A DNA stretch of 64,000 nt from Macrosoma leucophasiata (Eukaryota > Arthropoda > Insecta > Lepidoptera > Hedylidae), in contig JAWQUS010000027.1 of assembly GCA_036365455.1 (NCBI GenBank), positions 19,642,501 through 19,706,500 of the forward strand, written 5' to 3'. Shown here one piece after another: positions 23,101 through 30,030 of the stretch. The notes under the pieces are model-generated. The model did no database searches. It was not told where the DNA came from and worked only from the letters and a program-made list of their open reading frames with translations. Every line of letters starts with the position of its first letter. Positions within the stretch are counted from its first letter, which is position 1. The position numbers and the translations under genes are program-made.

Positions 23101-23351
23101 TGACCACCACCACTACCAGCTTTCTAACGGTGAAAGATGTTTTGGAAATGATCCAGTAGTTTTTATTTGAAAACGTTACAAACATACATACAAAACCAGA
23201 AACATTTCCTCTTTACAATCAAGGAAAATATTAGTAAAGAAATATAGATTAGGGTTAGAAAAAATATGAACTAAGGCAACTCACCAATCTTAGCGTCAGT
23301 CAGGTTAAGCCAAAGCAGGCTGATGATGTACAAAATAATACTGGACCTCAT
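1972..23351 (-). CDS. SMPDL3-like acid sphingomyelinase-like phosphodiesterase, 9 coding exons
   Basis: Coding exons, in order: 23351-23285, 21804-21739, 19464-19308, 18513-18308, 15171-15005, 11564-11366, 7771-7662, 5745-5573, 2182-1972. All eight introns are GT-AG and phases match at each junction, giving 451 residues; human SMPDL3A/B are about 450. Residues 1-20 form a signal peptide. The metallophosphoesterase motifs are D30-L-H32, WTGD ending at D98, GHND at 137-140, AH at 226-227 and GHRH at 274-277. The family cleaves phosphodiester or nucleotide substrates outside the cell or in lysosomes using two metal ions. The C-terminal domain has cysteines 398, 402, 408 and 421. Residues 439-451 are hydrophobic at the extreme C terminus, as in GPI-anchored SMPDL3B (inference). 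N-glycosylation sequons sit at N118 and N349. Oddities: GHND replaces the usual GNHD/E, AHAGPG replaces the usual AHVPxG, and residues 239-247 are Gly/Ser/Ala rich. Family assignment is strong; the A versus B subtype and the substrate are not resolved. The transcript's first exon was not found. Confidence 0.93.
2382..2571 (+). repeat. Family A repeat, 5'-truncated
   Basis: Begins at the 'aatgtacggcc' point of the consensus and ends 'gccacttccattaaataaaa'. Confidence 0.8.
3060..3090. repeat. Perfect short hairpin
   Basis: 'caaagtggtttac' followed after 5 nt by its exact reverse complement, in intron 8; flanking 'attaat' tracts extend the pairing loosely. Confidence 0.85.
4205..4312. repeat. 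Short tandem duplication in intron 8
   Basis: A stretch of about 34 bp beginning 'acaaaaagacgtaaacac' occurs twice, about 58 bp apart. Confidence 0.85.
4757..4794. repeat. Perfect 17-bp-arm hairpin
   Basis: 'agtatgtactgataaaa' with a 4-nt spacer and its exact reverse complement, in intron 8. Confidence 0.9.
4858..5006 (-). repeat. Family A repeat, 3' part
   Basis: 'cagctcacattgatg' and 'ccagaggtcaaaatgcag' in reverse orientation; diverged. Confidence 0.7.
5304..5560 (-). pseudogene. RTE-like LINE C-terminal fragment
   Basis: Reverse-strand reading gives RRTDDRWGRRVLEWRPRSGR, which matches the C-terminal tail of RTE-type reverse transcriptase ORFs (a related fragment is at 36470-36730). The usual LKWQWAGH segment before RRTD is missing, and the frame is truncated at both ends. 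It abuts the exon 8 donor at 5573. Confidence 0.75.
5573..5745 (-). CDS. Coding exon 8: YTQYYLDVT region
   Basis: 173 nt (171+2), acceptor TTGCAG, donor GTAAGT. It encodes VLDYTQYYLDVT, WAVEYNLTQYYGL and LAARIRNYHDRTLFN, equivalent to LQYYLNLT...WKLEYILTQTYDI in SMPDL3A. If splicing failed, the frame would read K then stop (TAA) within a few bases of the donor. An RTE-like fragment ends about a dozen bases beyond the donor. Confidence 0.94.
5976..6236 (+). repeat. Family A repeat, diverged
   Basis: 'cggagctcccgggcgtaggc' to 'ttgattgccatctta'; runs directly into family B copy 1. Confidence 0.8.
6222..6580. repeat. Repeat family B, copy 1
   Basis: About 355 bp sharing 'cattatacgtcccactgctg', 'gcctaaagcttactcc', 'taacgtgccctccgaagc' and a 'ccatgcgcgcttc' end with copies at 26.7, 34.5, 59.1 and 60.9 kb. 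All are in the same orientation. No ORF and no clear pol III boxes; class unknown. Confidence 0.8.
7357..7424 (-). repeat. Family A fragment
   Basis: 'atagtggcaaacaaac' and 'aagtgatgactgcagtct' only. Confidence 0.6.
7662..7771 (-). CDS. Coding exon 7: LAPSVTP segment
   Basis: 110 nt (2+108), acceptor TTCTAG, donor GTTTGT. It encodes RPVSWALLAPSVTPRGAGSI and then SNPGLRLYKFDSNTGK. The family has FVAPAVTP....NNPGIRLFQYD at this point. This exon is too short to appear as an ordinary ORF but is required to connect exons 6 and 8 in phase. Confidence 0.94.
7953..8336. mobile_element. Large foldback element in intron 6
   Basis: The ends 'ataatacatgtac' and 'gtacatgtattat' begin inverted arms of about 110 bp that also pair 'ggggcggaac' with 'gttccgccc' and 'aagtgcgcaacggca' with 'tgccgttgcgcactt'. 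No ORF. A non-autonomous DNA transposon of foldback type is the likely identity. Confidence 0.8.
8513..8549. repeat. Perfect hairpin, intron 6
   Basis: 'ggattgcagcatatcta' and its reverse complement separated by about 3 nt. It is followed by a direct repeat of about 28 bp ('taatttttacgcaac' / 'taatttttacgtaac'). Confidence 0.85.
8823..10075 (-). mobile_element. 5'-truncated non-LTR retrotransposon (LINE), intron 6
   Basis: Contains the 3' half of a reverse transcriptase ORF and ends at low coordinates in a short tandem tail (gattt repeats). The 5' boundary near 10075 follows SYLSGCIQM, mid-RT, as expected of incomplete reverse transcription. Same strand as the host gene. Confidence 0.85.
9068..10039 (-). 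pseudogene. Truncated LINE reverse transcriptase
   Basis: 323-residue open frame with GVPQGSILGPLLF (RT block 4), FADDSTVLF (catalytic YADD-like block 5), KTCMMNF and the C-terminal KLPDAIKSL..FNRKLKDYL tail of CR1/Jockey-like LINEs. The amino-terminal RT blocks and the endonuclease are absent, so it cannot act alone. The frame is otherwise intact, suggesting a fairly young insertion. Exact clade is uncertain. Confidence 0.88.
10811..10829. repeat. (TA)n microsatellite
   Basis: Pure alternating 'tatata' run in intron 6. Confidence 0.9.
10880..11012 (+). repeat. Probable LINE 3' tail
   Basis: Region ends in 'aataaagtattaaataaat' after 'gctctctagactcccgatgg'; it resembles retroelement 3' ends with a poly(A) signal. 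No coding part recognised. Confidence 0.4.
11034..11180. mobile_element. MITE family M, copy 1
   Basis: Shares 'cataaacgtattttagc', 'tctctcctttgtct' and 'cgtatctaatgtacg' with the copies at 33619 and 35180. The left terminus is altered ('gggggttatt' instead of 'cccccttatt'). Confidence 0.75.
11366..11564 (-). CDS. Coding exon 6: AH motif and GHxH metal site
   Basis: 199 nt (198+1), acceptor TTTCAG, donor GTAAGT. It encodes VYLVAHAGPG, a low-complexity Gly/Ser/Ala stretch, then FSDVIAGQFYGHRHADTFRL. H275 and H277 are the last metal ligands (family: DVIAGQFYGHTHRDS). The AHAGPG segment departs from the family AHVPxG. Confidence 0.95.
11698..11990 (+). repeat. Family A repeat, full length
   Basis: 'ctggtggaagagcttcag' to an A-rich end, about 290 bp. 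No ORF; only weak resemblance to pol III boxes. In intron 5, just outside exon 6. Confidence 0.85.
12527..13093. mobile_element. TIR element hosting a nested SINE-like repeat, intron 5
   Basis: Left arm 'aactcactaggacgccatgg' and right arm 'ccatggcgtcctagtgagtt' begin inverted repeats of about 45 bp. The outer bases are GGGC/GCCC and flanked by TTA on both sides, a TWA-type target duplication as in PIF/Harbinger elements. A family A repeat (12738-13026) is inserted inside. Confidence 0.75.
12738..13026 (-). repeat. Family A repeat nested in a TIR element
   Basis: Full length; 'agtcct' occurs on both sides and may be a short target duplication. Confidence 0.85.
13190..13720 (+). repeat. tRNA-derived SINE (family D), interrupted copy
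   Basis: 13190-13262 is tRNA-like with A-box region 'ttagtccaacggtg' and B box 'gggttcgatcccc'. The matching SINE tail ('gtgtatgtgttgtatgtgta', 'gtgagtgtaagcgta') appears at 13630-13720. The interval between is unrelated. A second copy lies at 55840-56025. Confidence 0.65.
14219..14494 (+). repeat. Family A repeat
   Basis: Nearly full length in intron 5, ends 'ccactacattaaaaaa'. Confidence 0.85.
15005..15171 (-). CDS. Coding exon 5: GGYYTI core strand region
   Basis: 167 nt (2+165), acceptor CATGTAG, donor GTAAGT. It encodes GYYTIEQSHSKLRIVVLNSV, then a loop and RAQWEWLEHVLSKARRKSEM, matching the family's GGFYT..LRIISLNTN and NQFEWLE segments. The longest open frame here in another frame does not match the family. 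Confidence 0.94.
15520..15735 (+). repeat. Repeat family F fragment
   Basis: Shares 'gtcagtcaaccgaac', 'agcgtcctgcgat' and 'gcgattgccaatc' with copies near 18.0, 39.3 and 48.6 kb and reverse fragments near 2.75 and 63.3 kb. The open frames over these copies are not conserved and I treat them as non-coding. Confidence 0.6.
16994..17208 (-). mobile_element. SINE family E, complete copy with 12-bp target duplication
   Basis: Flanked by a perfect 'atgaatagaact' (16982-16993 and 17209-17220). Read on the minus strand it has a head of about 70 bp, a tRNA-like section with 'aagtagcttagtgat' (A box) and 'gcagggtcaattcc' (B box), and an A-rich end. The flanking duplication shows insertion by LINE-type target-primed transcription. 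Relatives are at 19668-19870, 21298-21520 and 33298-33500. Confidence 0.8.
17990..18210 (+). repeat. Repeat family F copy in intron 4
   Basis: Shares 'caatggcggtcaaa', 'gcgtcccgcgataaaac' and 'ccaagcgtggcgattatg' with the copy at 39260-39520. Confidence 0.65.
18308..18513 (-). CDS. Coding exon 4: metallophosphoesterase motif III region (GHND variant)
   Basis: 206 nt (1+204+1), acceptor TAATAG, donor GTAGAT. The first base completes WTG and the next codon gives D98. It encodes FVFPALGHNDPPPSRK, aligned to VFPALGNHD in human SMPDL3A, then the conserved WLPTEALQTFETG. The His and Asn of the GNHD/E block are exchanged; codons for G137-D140 lie at 18395-18384 and were checked base by base. Confidence 0.95.
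18708..19349. repeat. Tandem duplication of about 320 bp across the exon 3 donor
   Basis: 18708-19028 and 19028-19349 are near-identical, period 320-321. Each copy contains the exon 3 3' end, its donor repeat, and an RTE-type tail fragment ('ctaacggggtaggcagagag'). The distal copy lies wholly in the intron and lacks an acceptor, so it is a partial exon relic carrying extra donor-like GTTAGT sites. Confidence 0.9.
19282..19320 (-). repeat. 18-bp direct repeat making tandem splice donors
   Basis: On the minus strand 'gtattatggac.gggtta' occurs twice in a row. Each unit supplies TGG ACN GG|GTTAGT. The upstream donor ends the exon at 19308, the downstream one at 19290, and both keep frame with exon 4. 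Confidence 0.8.
19308..19464 (-). CDS. Coding exon 3: His-rich loop and WTG of motif II
   Basis: 157 nt (2+153+2) with acceptor AACAG and donor GTTAGT. It encodes C46 to G97, ending in FVLWTG; the aspartate of WTGD is supplied by exon 4. Residues 52-66 are rich in His, Asn and Arg, before the conserved CDSSWPLIQSA (family: CDSPxxLIxSA). An alternative donor 18 nt further on (exon ending at 19290) would insert six residues in frame. The last 42 nt of the exon are duplicated in the intron. Confidence 0.93.
19668..19870. repeat. Two SINE E halves arranged as an inverted repeat
   Basis: The left half carries the tRNA-like module on the minus strand ('cctcaggataaccagtcca'), and the right half the same module on the plus strand ('ggactggttatcttgaggtc'). 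Together they form a hairpin with arms of roughly 70-80 bp in intron 2. Confidence 0.75.
20058..20346 (+). repeat. Family A repeat
   Basis: Full length in intron 2, ends 'cattacataaaaaaaaa'. Confidence 0.85.
20744..20830. repeat. Small inverted-repeat fragment related to SINE E ends
   Basis: 'gcaataacacatgcaagtga' matches the SINE E terminus; 'tattagactttttag' pairs loosely with 'aaaaagtcctaataata'. Confidence 0.5.
21298..21520 (-). repeat. SINE family E copy
   Basis: Contains the tRNA-like module of the next entry plus head ('ggtaatagatggcgc') and tail ('cacaagcatgtgttaatg') read on the minus strand. In intron 2, same strand as the host gene. Confidence 0.75.
21368..21442 (-). tRNA. tRNA-like module inside SINE E (probably not a functional tRNA gene)
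   Basis: Minus strand folds as a cloverleaf: 7-bp acceptor pairing GACTTCA/TGAAGTC, D stem GCTC/GAGC, anticodon stem CTGG/CCAG with loop CTAGATT (formal anticodon AGA), T stem GCGAG/CTCGC with loop TTCGAGT. A formal serine anticodon without a long variable arm, plus several diverged copies in the window, argue for a repeat-derived pseudo-tRNA. Confidence 0.45.
21739..21804 (-). CDS. Coding exon 2: DxH metal-binding motif
   Basis: 66-nt exon (2+63+1) preceded by a T-rich tract and TTTCAG and followed by GTACGC. It encodes YFWHITDLHYDPFHNSPEFHR. D30 and H32 are the first metal ligands of the calcineurin-like phosphoesterase fold, and the surrounding WHITDLHYDP is characteristic of the SMPD1/SMPDL3 family. 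Confidence 0.95.
21960..22250 (-). repeat. Family A repeat
   Basis: Full length in intron 1, starts with a T-rich tract (its poly(A) end). Confidence 0.85.
22553..22888 (+). repeat. Two family A repeats head to tail
   Basis: 22553-22666 is a copy cut after 'gttccggttagatggtaa'; a second copy starts at 22679 and has an internal deletion before 'acatcaatatgaatgtgaac'. Confidence 0.8.
22915..23030 (+). repeat. Family A fragment, old
   Basis: 'aacttaggtcccaggggtgg' and 'tcacttaacatccatgtc'; strongly diverged. Confidence 0.6.
23285..23351 (-). CDS. Coding exon 1: start codon and signal peptide
   Basis: Starts at ATG (23351) and encodes MRSSIILYIISLLWLNLTDA plus K-I and the first base of a glycine codon. 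This is a typical secretory signal with a 14-residue hydrophobic core. The donor is GTGAGT right after 23285. The phase-1 end joins the GG that opens exon 2, so the glycine precedes YFWHITDLH exactly where SMPDL3 proteins have G(K/Y)FWHI. That junction supports this start. Confidence 0.9.
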
Positions 23352-23416
23352 GTTAGGATGTTACATGGTGATGAACTGTACTCGGGACTCGTGACGTCAT
23401 TGTATTCTAATGGAAC
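23352..23416 (-). other. 5' UTR segment of the SMPDL3-like gene with two upstream ORFs
   Basis: A likely 3' splice site (TTTGTCCGCAG) ends just above 23416, so the 5' UTR probably begins in a further exon at higher coordinates that I could not locate. The segment holds a 15-codon uORF (ATG at 23400, TAA at 23355-23353) ending one base before the main ATG, and inside it, in another frame, a minimal ATG-TAA at 23366-23361 in CACCATG context. Confidence 0.6.
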
Positions 23417-24090
23417 CTGCGGACAAAGAAAATCAAGTTATAAAAAACAAAAAATACGCTCTTTCTCTCAGCCCAACACTAGATATGTAACAAATGTATA
23501 ATTAATACATAACTAGCTGACCTGGCAAACTTCGTTTTGCCTCAGAATGAAATAATGTGTCAAAGTATTGATAACTCACTCTTGGGTGTGCTGTTGTACA
23601 CACATATCGTAAACTCCTTGACCCGATTCAAAAATTTTGTCCCATCAATCAAATACGATTTGTCCGCAATACTTGACGATCGCGCCACCCACTTTCAAGA
23701 ATTCTTCTGCAAATGCAGTCAGTCAACCAGGCCTTGCCGGTCAAATACAGCTGCCGCCTATTTGAATGGAATGACCACTATTGCCGAACCATATGTAAAG
23801 TGTAGCAATAATGGTATGCAAAAAAAATTAACAATAATAAAAAACCCAAAAAAAGGAAAAAACAACAATTAAAGTAATAAAAAAAAATGTATAAAGCCCC
23901 CACCCTCTCTCGACTGACGATGCGTGCGTCCTCCACCGAAGCCCTTGAATCCCAGGGCACCCAACACCGACCTGCATGGCAGGCCAGAAATGTTTTTCCG
24001 GAAAATCCCTAACAACACTGTTGTAAGCAAAATTGGGAATGCTTTTATCCAGCAGTGGAAATTCATCGGCTAAAATGAAGCAATAATTTT

Positions 24091-24346
24091 CACTAGTGGT
24101 AGAGCTCCAGTGACGGAGCTCGCGGGCGTAGGCACCACCGCATTACCTAATATACTTGCCGATAAATGGCAGTGTTCAGCACTATCATGTGCCGGTCAGG
24201 TGGTAATGTACGGCCCTGTAACCTATTATTTCCACAGAGGCATAACACCTTAGCCCTCTGGAGTGGTAACTTTTGATCTTGGTCTTTGTGTGGGTGTCTA
24301 TGGCTACAGTCATCACTGAACATCAATGTAAACTGCATGCATAAAA
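24091..24346 (+). repeat. Family A repeat
   Basis: 'actagtggtagagctccag' to 'aaactgcatgcataaaaaa'; small internal deletions. Confidence 0.8.
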
Positions 24347-25516
24347 AAACACAAAAGTTTGAGATGTTTTGAGAATATCCAAAGAGAAGAATTGGTAAAG
24401 ACAAACGAAGTCCGCGGCATAACGTAGTTTCCTATTAGCAAAAGCTTCTTTAATACACAATATTAAAAGCATCTTAACCACAGTTCATTACGTCGGTGTA
24501 TTTTAATTAGAACAACTTTGAAGTATTCCGGGAAGATATCATAATTAAATTGTAGTATAAAGGGAATAATAATAGAACCTAGAATGTAAATGTAAATTAA
24601 TTCGACTTCAATTCTCTGCTGAAATTAACAAAATGAATAACTGTTTCATGGGCTTTACATAAATAAAGTTATAAAGTATTCTACTTAGATCCTATAAAAA
24701 CTAGAAGTTATTTTTTTTCATAAAGTGACGAATAGACGTACAGTTCACATTTATGGTAAGTAATACTGTAGCAAATAAACATGTACGTGAAACCAGGTAT
24801 TTCAATTTAAATAGCAAAAGTAGTTTATCACCTAAATTACTACTGTATCTGCGCCGCTTTAGGTGATGCAGTTGACGAAAAACGCGAGCTTGGAAGATGG
24901 GGCGACGCTATGGTGTCAACGTATGTTTCGTCACATACCAAAGGCCTACCCATCTTCCAAAACATTAATGACATACCGTCTGGTCTCCTTTCATAGTCAC
25001 GCGACAACCCAATTAGGTTCTAACATGGCTGGTACGCCGGCGGTGGAAAGCGCACGACACAGGTGTACATTCATGTGTATAAATGGTTATATAATGTCCT
25101 GAGTTACTGAAATATATAGTAAAATCATGACCTTAATAATTTTTGATCGACTTCTTGGAGCATAATCTTTGAGGAGGTAATTTTAAGCGAATTATTTGGA
25201 TGTTTTAATCATCATAAGCTTTTACATGTGAGACAGTTTGAGACAGGGTCCGTTCAACTGCTTTCTCTATTTTTAATATGAGATTAATTTTCACAGCAAG
25301 ATTGCATGTTTCCCGTATCATACCAAGAGTCTAAATGCGGATGCCATTATATTACCATGCCTGCCTTCAAAATATTTTGCACCCTTAATTGACTATTACG
25401 ATATAATTCGTACACGATAATAACGCATTTTAAAAGTGGTAATGCAATCGGTAATGTTTAATTGCCATCGGTTTGAAATCTACAGTTGCTTGGAAAAACA
25501 CCTGTAGATTTTTTTT

Positions 25517-25818
25517 TACTGGTGGTACATACAGCTCCAGTGACAAAGCTCGAGGGCACAGGCACCACCGCGTTACCTAATATTCTTACTGCTAAATAGT
25601 AGTGTTCAGCACTATCGTGTTCCGGTGAAGTGGTAATATGGTGTAATTCAATACGGCCCTGTAATTTCCGACACAGAGGCATAATACCTTGGGCCTCAGG
25701 AGTGGTAACGCATATGCATTTTGACCTTGGTCTGTGTAAGTGTCTCTAGGCTGCAGTCATCACTTAACATCAATGTGAACTGCATGCTTGTTTGCCACTT
25801 CCATAATATAAAAAAAAA
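25517..25818 (+). repeat. Family A repeat
   Basis: Carries small insertions relative to other copies ('gtacatacagctcc', 'gtgtaattcaat'). Confidence 0.8.
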
Positions 25819-26356
25819 TTCTTAACTTTGTTAATTCGTCCCATCAACCAAGTACAGTTTGTCGTCGAGACGTGACCCTTAACAAACAAAAGACTAGTGT
25901 ATCTTTTCACAGACGTTAAAAGGTTATGTTTGCCATCAAATATTTAATACAACAATATTCAATAGTGTGCTATTTAACGGATGGTAGCAAACATATCGCG
26001 TGTTGCTACAAAAAGTCCATCAATTACCTGAAATGTCATTAGGTAAGCCTTTCATCACCGTTGTTACGATATTGCTGGTTGATGAACATAATGATGGGAC
26101 TATATTAATTTTTTATGTCATGAAAAAGTAAATAGACGTGTACACATTCATGACAAATCATTACCTTGGAGTTTTTTTTATCAAAAAAATAGGTTCAAGG
26201 TTATTCCAGATGCGTCAAGTCAAGGCTGATAATAGTATATCCAAATACCAGCCAATTGTACCATATTTTGTAAAGAAAAATCCAAATAACAGTTACGTCC
26301 TAACCTGGTGATGTGTACAGGAATCTGGGACGAAACTGTAGCATAATACCACCGAG

Positions 26357-26640
26357 GCTAAGTGATAACTAAACGTTATACACACGGAAGGGTAGAGATA
26401 AATGCACATATTTGAGCATACATGCAAACAACCACAATCTTTCGGTTACATTTTGGGCAATGTAATAAGTGGTAAACCTATTCAGATCTCCAAGCACATT
26501 ACCAAACTCCGATAGCACTTGAAAACTTCCAGAAGATAATAACTCCAGTATAATCAAAAGAGATAAAGGATATACGAGTACACACCATTAGCTCTGATAG
26601 CCCCCGTACCCAGAGATCAAATTCAGGGCCATAGCGTAAC
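26357..26640 (-). repeat. tRNA-derived SINE family C copy
   Basis: Shares 'gagataaatgca', 'agcatacatgcaaac' and 'ctgatagcccccg' with the clearer copies at 42.3 and 56.7 kb; the tRNA-like end is decayed. Confidence 0.65.
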
Positions 26641-26741
26641 TACTAAATCAATAAGTTAGACTAATTACTATAAAATCTTTTATATCTGCCACCGCGAATA
26701 CGTCTCTTATACTGTGCTAATGGTGTGAATTTACTCTTTTT

Positions 26742-27424
26742 AATAATGGCAAGGTATGTCCCATTGTTGGGCATGAGTCTTCCTTTTTGGGGGGAGGCCT
26801 GGAGCTAACTCCACCACGCTGCTCCAATGCGGGTTGGTGGAGACACGGGTTAGTGGCCAACCTGCTGTCGGATGTTTTCAAACCACCCATAAGGCCTCTG
26901 ACAAGGTGTAACGGCTGCTATCGATAGCAACCGGGACCGATGGCTTAACATGCCCTCCGAAGCTCACTTTACATACATCCAGTCCCTATGTTATGGCCAT
27001 TAAAACATTTAATAAATTACCGGAATCGTTAAAATGCGAAATTAAAAATAAAATATTTCAAAGAATCTAAAAAACATGCTTGTTAAAAAATGTTATTATA
27101 ATATAAAAGAATATTTTGACGATAAATTGTAAAATATTTGCTATATCTTTGAACAACCTCTCCTCTCCTATTATAACTATTATATAACTTTGCTGTGCCC
27201 AAATGGGTCTGTAATGAGATACTTATATTATTATTGTCCAACGCACTACCATTGCAGAATGCAAATAAATTATTGAATTGAATTGAATTGAATTGAAGCG
27301 CGGAAATATGCGGTAAATTAAATTACCATTAGCGGTCACCCATCACACACCCGACCGCACCCGTATCGCTTATCTGATTAGATCGCTTGAGATCTACATC
27401 AGCCGCGGGGCCATGAGCGCTTTG
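26742..27424. repeat. Repeat family B copy 2, split by a LINE tail
   Basis: 26742-26970 and 27298-27424 are the two parts of a family B repeat; the interruption (26976-27296) is a LINE 3' end. Confidence 0.75.
26976..27296 (+). mobile_element. LINE 3' end inserted in repeat B
   Basis: Begins with a coding remnant (FNKLPESLKCEIKNKIF), the usual C-terminal segment of CR1/Jockey-like ORFs, then 3' UTR with 'gcaaataaatta' and an (attga)n tail. The 'gaagc' at both junctions may be a short target duplication. Confidence 0.7.
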
Positions 27425-27499
27425 CTTACTCTTTTTAGGTAGTTCTAGAATAAAGTCAGTTAAAAGATTCCAATCCAATTGATACAAACCTAAAAAAAC

Positions 27500-27690
27500 C
27501 CTATCAAGAATTGTTTCTCATATTTAAGAGGATTTCTTTGTACAGATATAAATATAAACACAGGATACTTGAGGCACTTGACCCGGTCAGTGATGGACAA
27601 ATGGGTGCTCTACGCGAGTTAGTCAAACCACTACACACGAAATAGGGTGCAAGTGAGAGGCGATGGTGATTGGGATTAGTATTGTTGTTA
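27500..27690. repeat. Local repeat H, copy 1
   Basis: Shares 'gatggacaaatgggtgct', 'cgcgagttagtc' and 'gtgagaggcgatg' with copies at 29.8, 30.5 and 31.8 kb; all same orientation. Class unknown. Confidence 0.7.
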
Positions 27691-27746
27691 GACGGCTTTA
27701 TTCTGTTTGGGTAAATAGTCGAGTGGATATCATATTAGATAAATAT

Positions 27747-29031
27747 GGTTGGGGAAAAAGTTTCTTCGCATTTTTTAAGAAAATTCAAAACATTTTTTAA
27801 TAAAGTTTATTTAAATTTAACTAAAGTATGTATGTACCATTTTGTTCGATAACCTTTTGGCATCTTGTAGGTAGGGACATGATCCCATTGCTATAAAAAT
27901 TTTGGGACTTCTCATCAAAATACCGCGACAAGTGGATTTGGCAGTCCTCTCGTGATGTTAACCTAACATTGCATCAAGAATTCTGAAGAGACCGAAACAG
28001 GTGGAAATCTGAAGGTGCAAGGTCAGGACTATACGGCGGATGCATTAACACCTCCCAGCCAAACTCTCTTAATTTTTGCTGAGTGGCTATAGATGTATGA
28101 GGTCTAGCGTAATCATGATGAAACACCACACCCCTTCTGTTGATCAATTCCGGCCGCTTTCTCTCAACTTCTTGCTTTAATCTCATCAGTTGTTCGCAGT
28201 AGAGTTCAGAATCGATAGTCCTGCCTGGTGGTAATAGCCAATAATGAATAATATAAATTCCAATCCCACCACACACACAACATCACCTAACCACCCAACA
28301 TTATTGCGAGTTAACCAATGTTTCGCCACAGTCTGTGAAGCCTGACCGGCCTTTGACCACGACTTTTTTCGCACGTTCTTGTCGTACGTGATCCACTTTT
28401 CATCACCAGCTATCAGCTGCTTCAAAAATGATTCGTTTTCATGACGTCGTAATAAAGAATCACAAATGAGTACACGGTTCATTAGGTTTCTTTCAGTGAG
28501 CTCGTGAGGTACCCAAATATCGAGCTTCTTTTTGTACCCAGCTTTTTTCAAATGCGCCAAAACTATTTTGTGATCAATTCTCAGTTCTTCAGCTACGTCG
28601 TAACTACTTATATATTGATCGTGCTCCACTTTTTCAAAAATGGCATCCATTTTATCCGTAATAGGACCACCAGAGCGAGGTGCACCTTTAACATCAAAAT
28701 TTCCGGATTGAAAACGCTTAAACCAAATTTGTGCTACTCTCACAGAAACTGCACTAGGTCCATAAACATTTTTTTCGCGGCTTGCGTTGCATTTTACCTT
28801 TTTTGTAGTAACATTTTAAAATGTATCGAATTTCTTCATTAGATTCACTCATCTTGACAGTACGAAAAACAAATGAAAATCACTCATTTGCCTAATTTGA
28901 ATTTTGAATTATGTTCTTTAAAATTTTAACTTTCAATGATACCAAAACCAGCCAGATACAAATACTACAGCCAAAAAGATCTTATTACAAGTTCATACAT
29001 ACTATAATGCGAAAAGACTTTTTCCCCAACC
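27747..29031 (-). mobile_element. Mariner (Tc1/mariner, DD34D) element
   Basis: About 1285 bp bounded by inverted ends 'ggttggggaaaaagt...cgcat' and its complement, next to TA. It encodes a transposase on the minus strand. The length and the D-to-D spacing of 34 residues are typical of mariner. Confidence 0.92.
27821..28852 (-). pseudogene. Broken mariner transposase
   Basis: Starts MSESNEEIRYILKCYYKKGK (28852), with frameshifts near 28770 and near 28280 and an in-frame stop after RSLQNS (about 27974). Recognisable parts are the helix-turn-helix (VAQIWFKRFQSGNF), catalytic GDEKWITYD, HHDYARPHT and YSPDLAPSDFHLF (DD34D), and the tail MSLPTRWQKVIEQNG. At least three lesions make it inactive. 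Confidence 0.9.
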
Positions 29032-29159
29032 TATTATTTTGATAAAATTATAATTGTGACGAAAATCAAGTTTAATAAAAATCTAAAGGTACGTCAAAAT
29101 TAAAAGATTAAAGAATCATGGCAAGTTCCACACAAAATATTGTACAAAAAATTCAAGGT

Positions 29160-29370
29160 AATAACAGGTATGAAATATTATCTAAAGACCATAACGAAGA
29201 GTTTCTGGTATTTGAAATATTTTTAAATCACCATAACGAAATTTGTCTTTCCTAATCACGGTAGAAGCACTCCATTCTAAACTTTAATTCGAACTTCATA
29301 TTCCGGGAAGATAAAAATATTTTTACTATCAGATAATTTTCTTTAGGTTCACTAGATAATATTTCAAAAC
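29160..29370 (+). repeat. Repeat family G, copy 1
   Basis: Shares 'tttttaaatcacc', 'gtctttcctaa' and 'gtagaagcactcca' with the reverse-oriented copy at 62310-62500. Confidence 0.6.
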
Positions 29371-29464
29371 TGTTTTATCTGATTCCGTTATTTCTCTATA
29401 AATATTTTCATAATCCGTTACAATTAGTAGGATTAGTCGTGCAATCTAAAATAATTTTCCATTC

Positions 29465-29756
29465 TACTGGTGGTAGAGCTCCAGTGACGGAGCTCGCGGG
29501 CATAGGCACCACCGCATTACCTAATATACTTGCCGCTAAATGGTAGTGTTCAGCACTATCGTGTACCGGTCAGGTGGTAATGTACGGCTCTGTAATTTCC
29601 GGCACAGAGGCATAACACCTAATGCCTCAGGAGTGGCAGCATTTACATTTTGACCTTTGGTCATTGTGTAGGTGTCTATAGGCTGCAGTCATCACTTAAC
29701 ATCAATGTGAACTGCACGCTTGTTTGCCACTTTTATAACATTAAAAAAAAAAAAAA
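29465..29756 (+). repeat. Family A repeat
   Basis: Full length; poly(A) end adjoins repeat H copy 2. Confidence 0.85.
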
Positions 29757-29955
29757 TCCTACCAAGAATTGCTACTGATACTCGAGGGGATTTCCTTGCA
29801 CAAGCGGATATTTATATAAACACAAGCTGCTTGACATACACACTCGAGCCGGTCAGTGTGACTGACAAATGGGTGCTTGAAGCGAGTTAGTCGAACCACT
29901 GCACTTGATATATGGTGTGAGTGAGAGGCGATTACGATTGGAATTAGTTTTCCAA
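29754..29955. repeat. Local repeat H, copy 2
   Basis: Shares the 'ccggtcagtgtgac...acaaatgggtgct...gcgagttagtcgaacc' core and the downstream 'gagtgagaggcgat'. Confidence 0.7.
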
Positions 29956-30030
29956 TATGATAACGTTGGAAGTTTATCGTCTGTAACGGCAATATATAAG
30001 AGCGGGACATAAAATTACTGATCAATTTTA

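Larger units (their letters stand above)
23417..27499. other. Upstream region or first intron, repeat-rich
   Basis: Apart from the listed repeats I see no exon-like segment with splice sites. Since 23416 looks like a splice acceptor, this DNA may be the first intron of the SMPDL3-like gene. Confidence 0.4.

Noticed and set aside
24863..25102. 79-codon plus-strand frame with balanced composition
   Set aside because: No family match, no splice signals, and 'ttggaagatggg' / 'cccatcttccaa' inside it are inverted, suggesting repeat debris.
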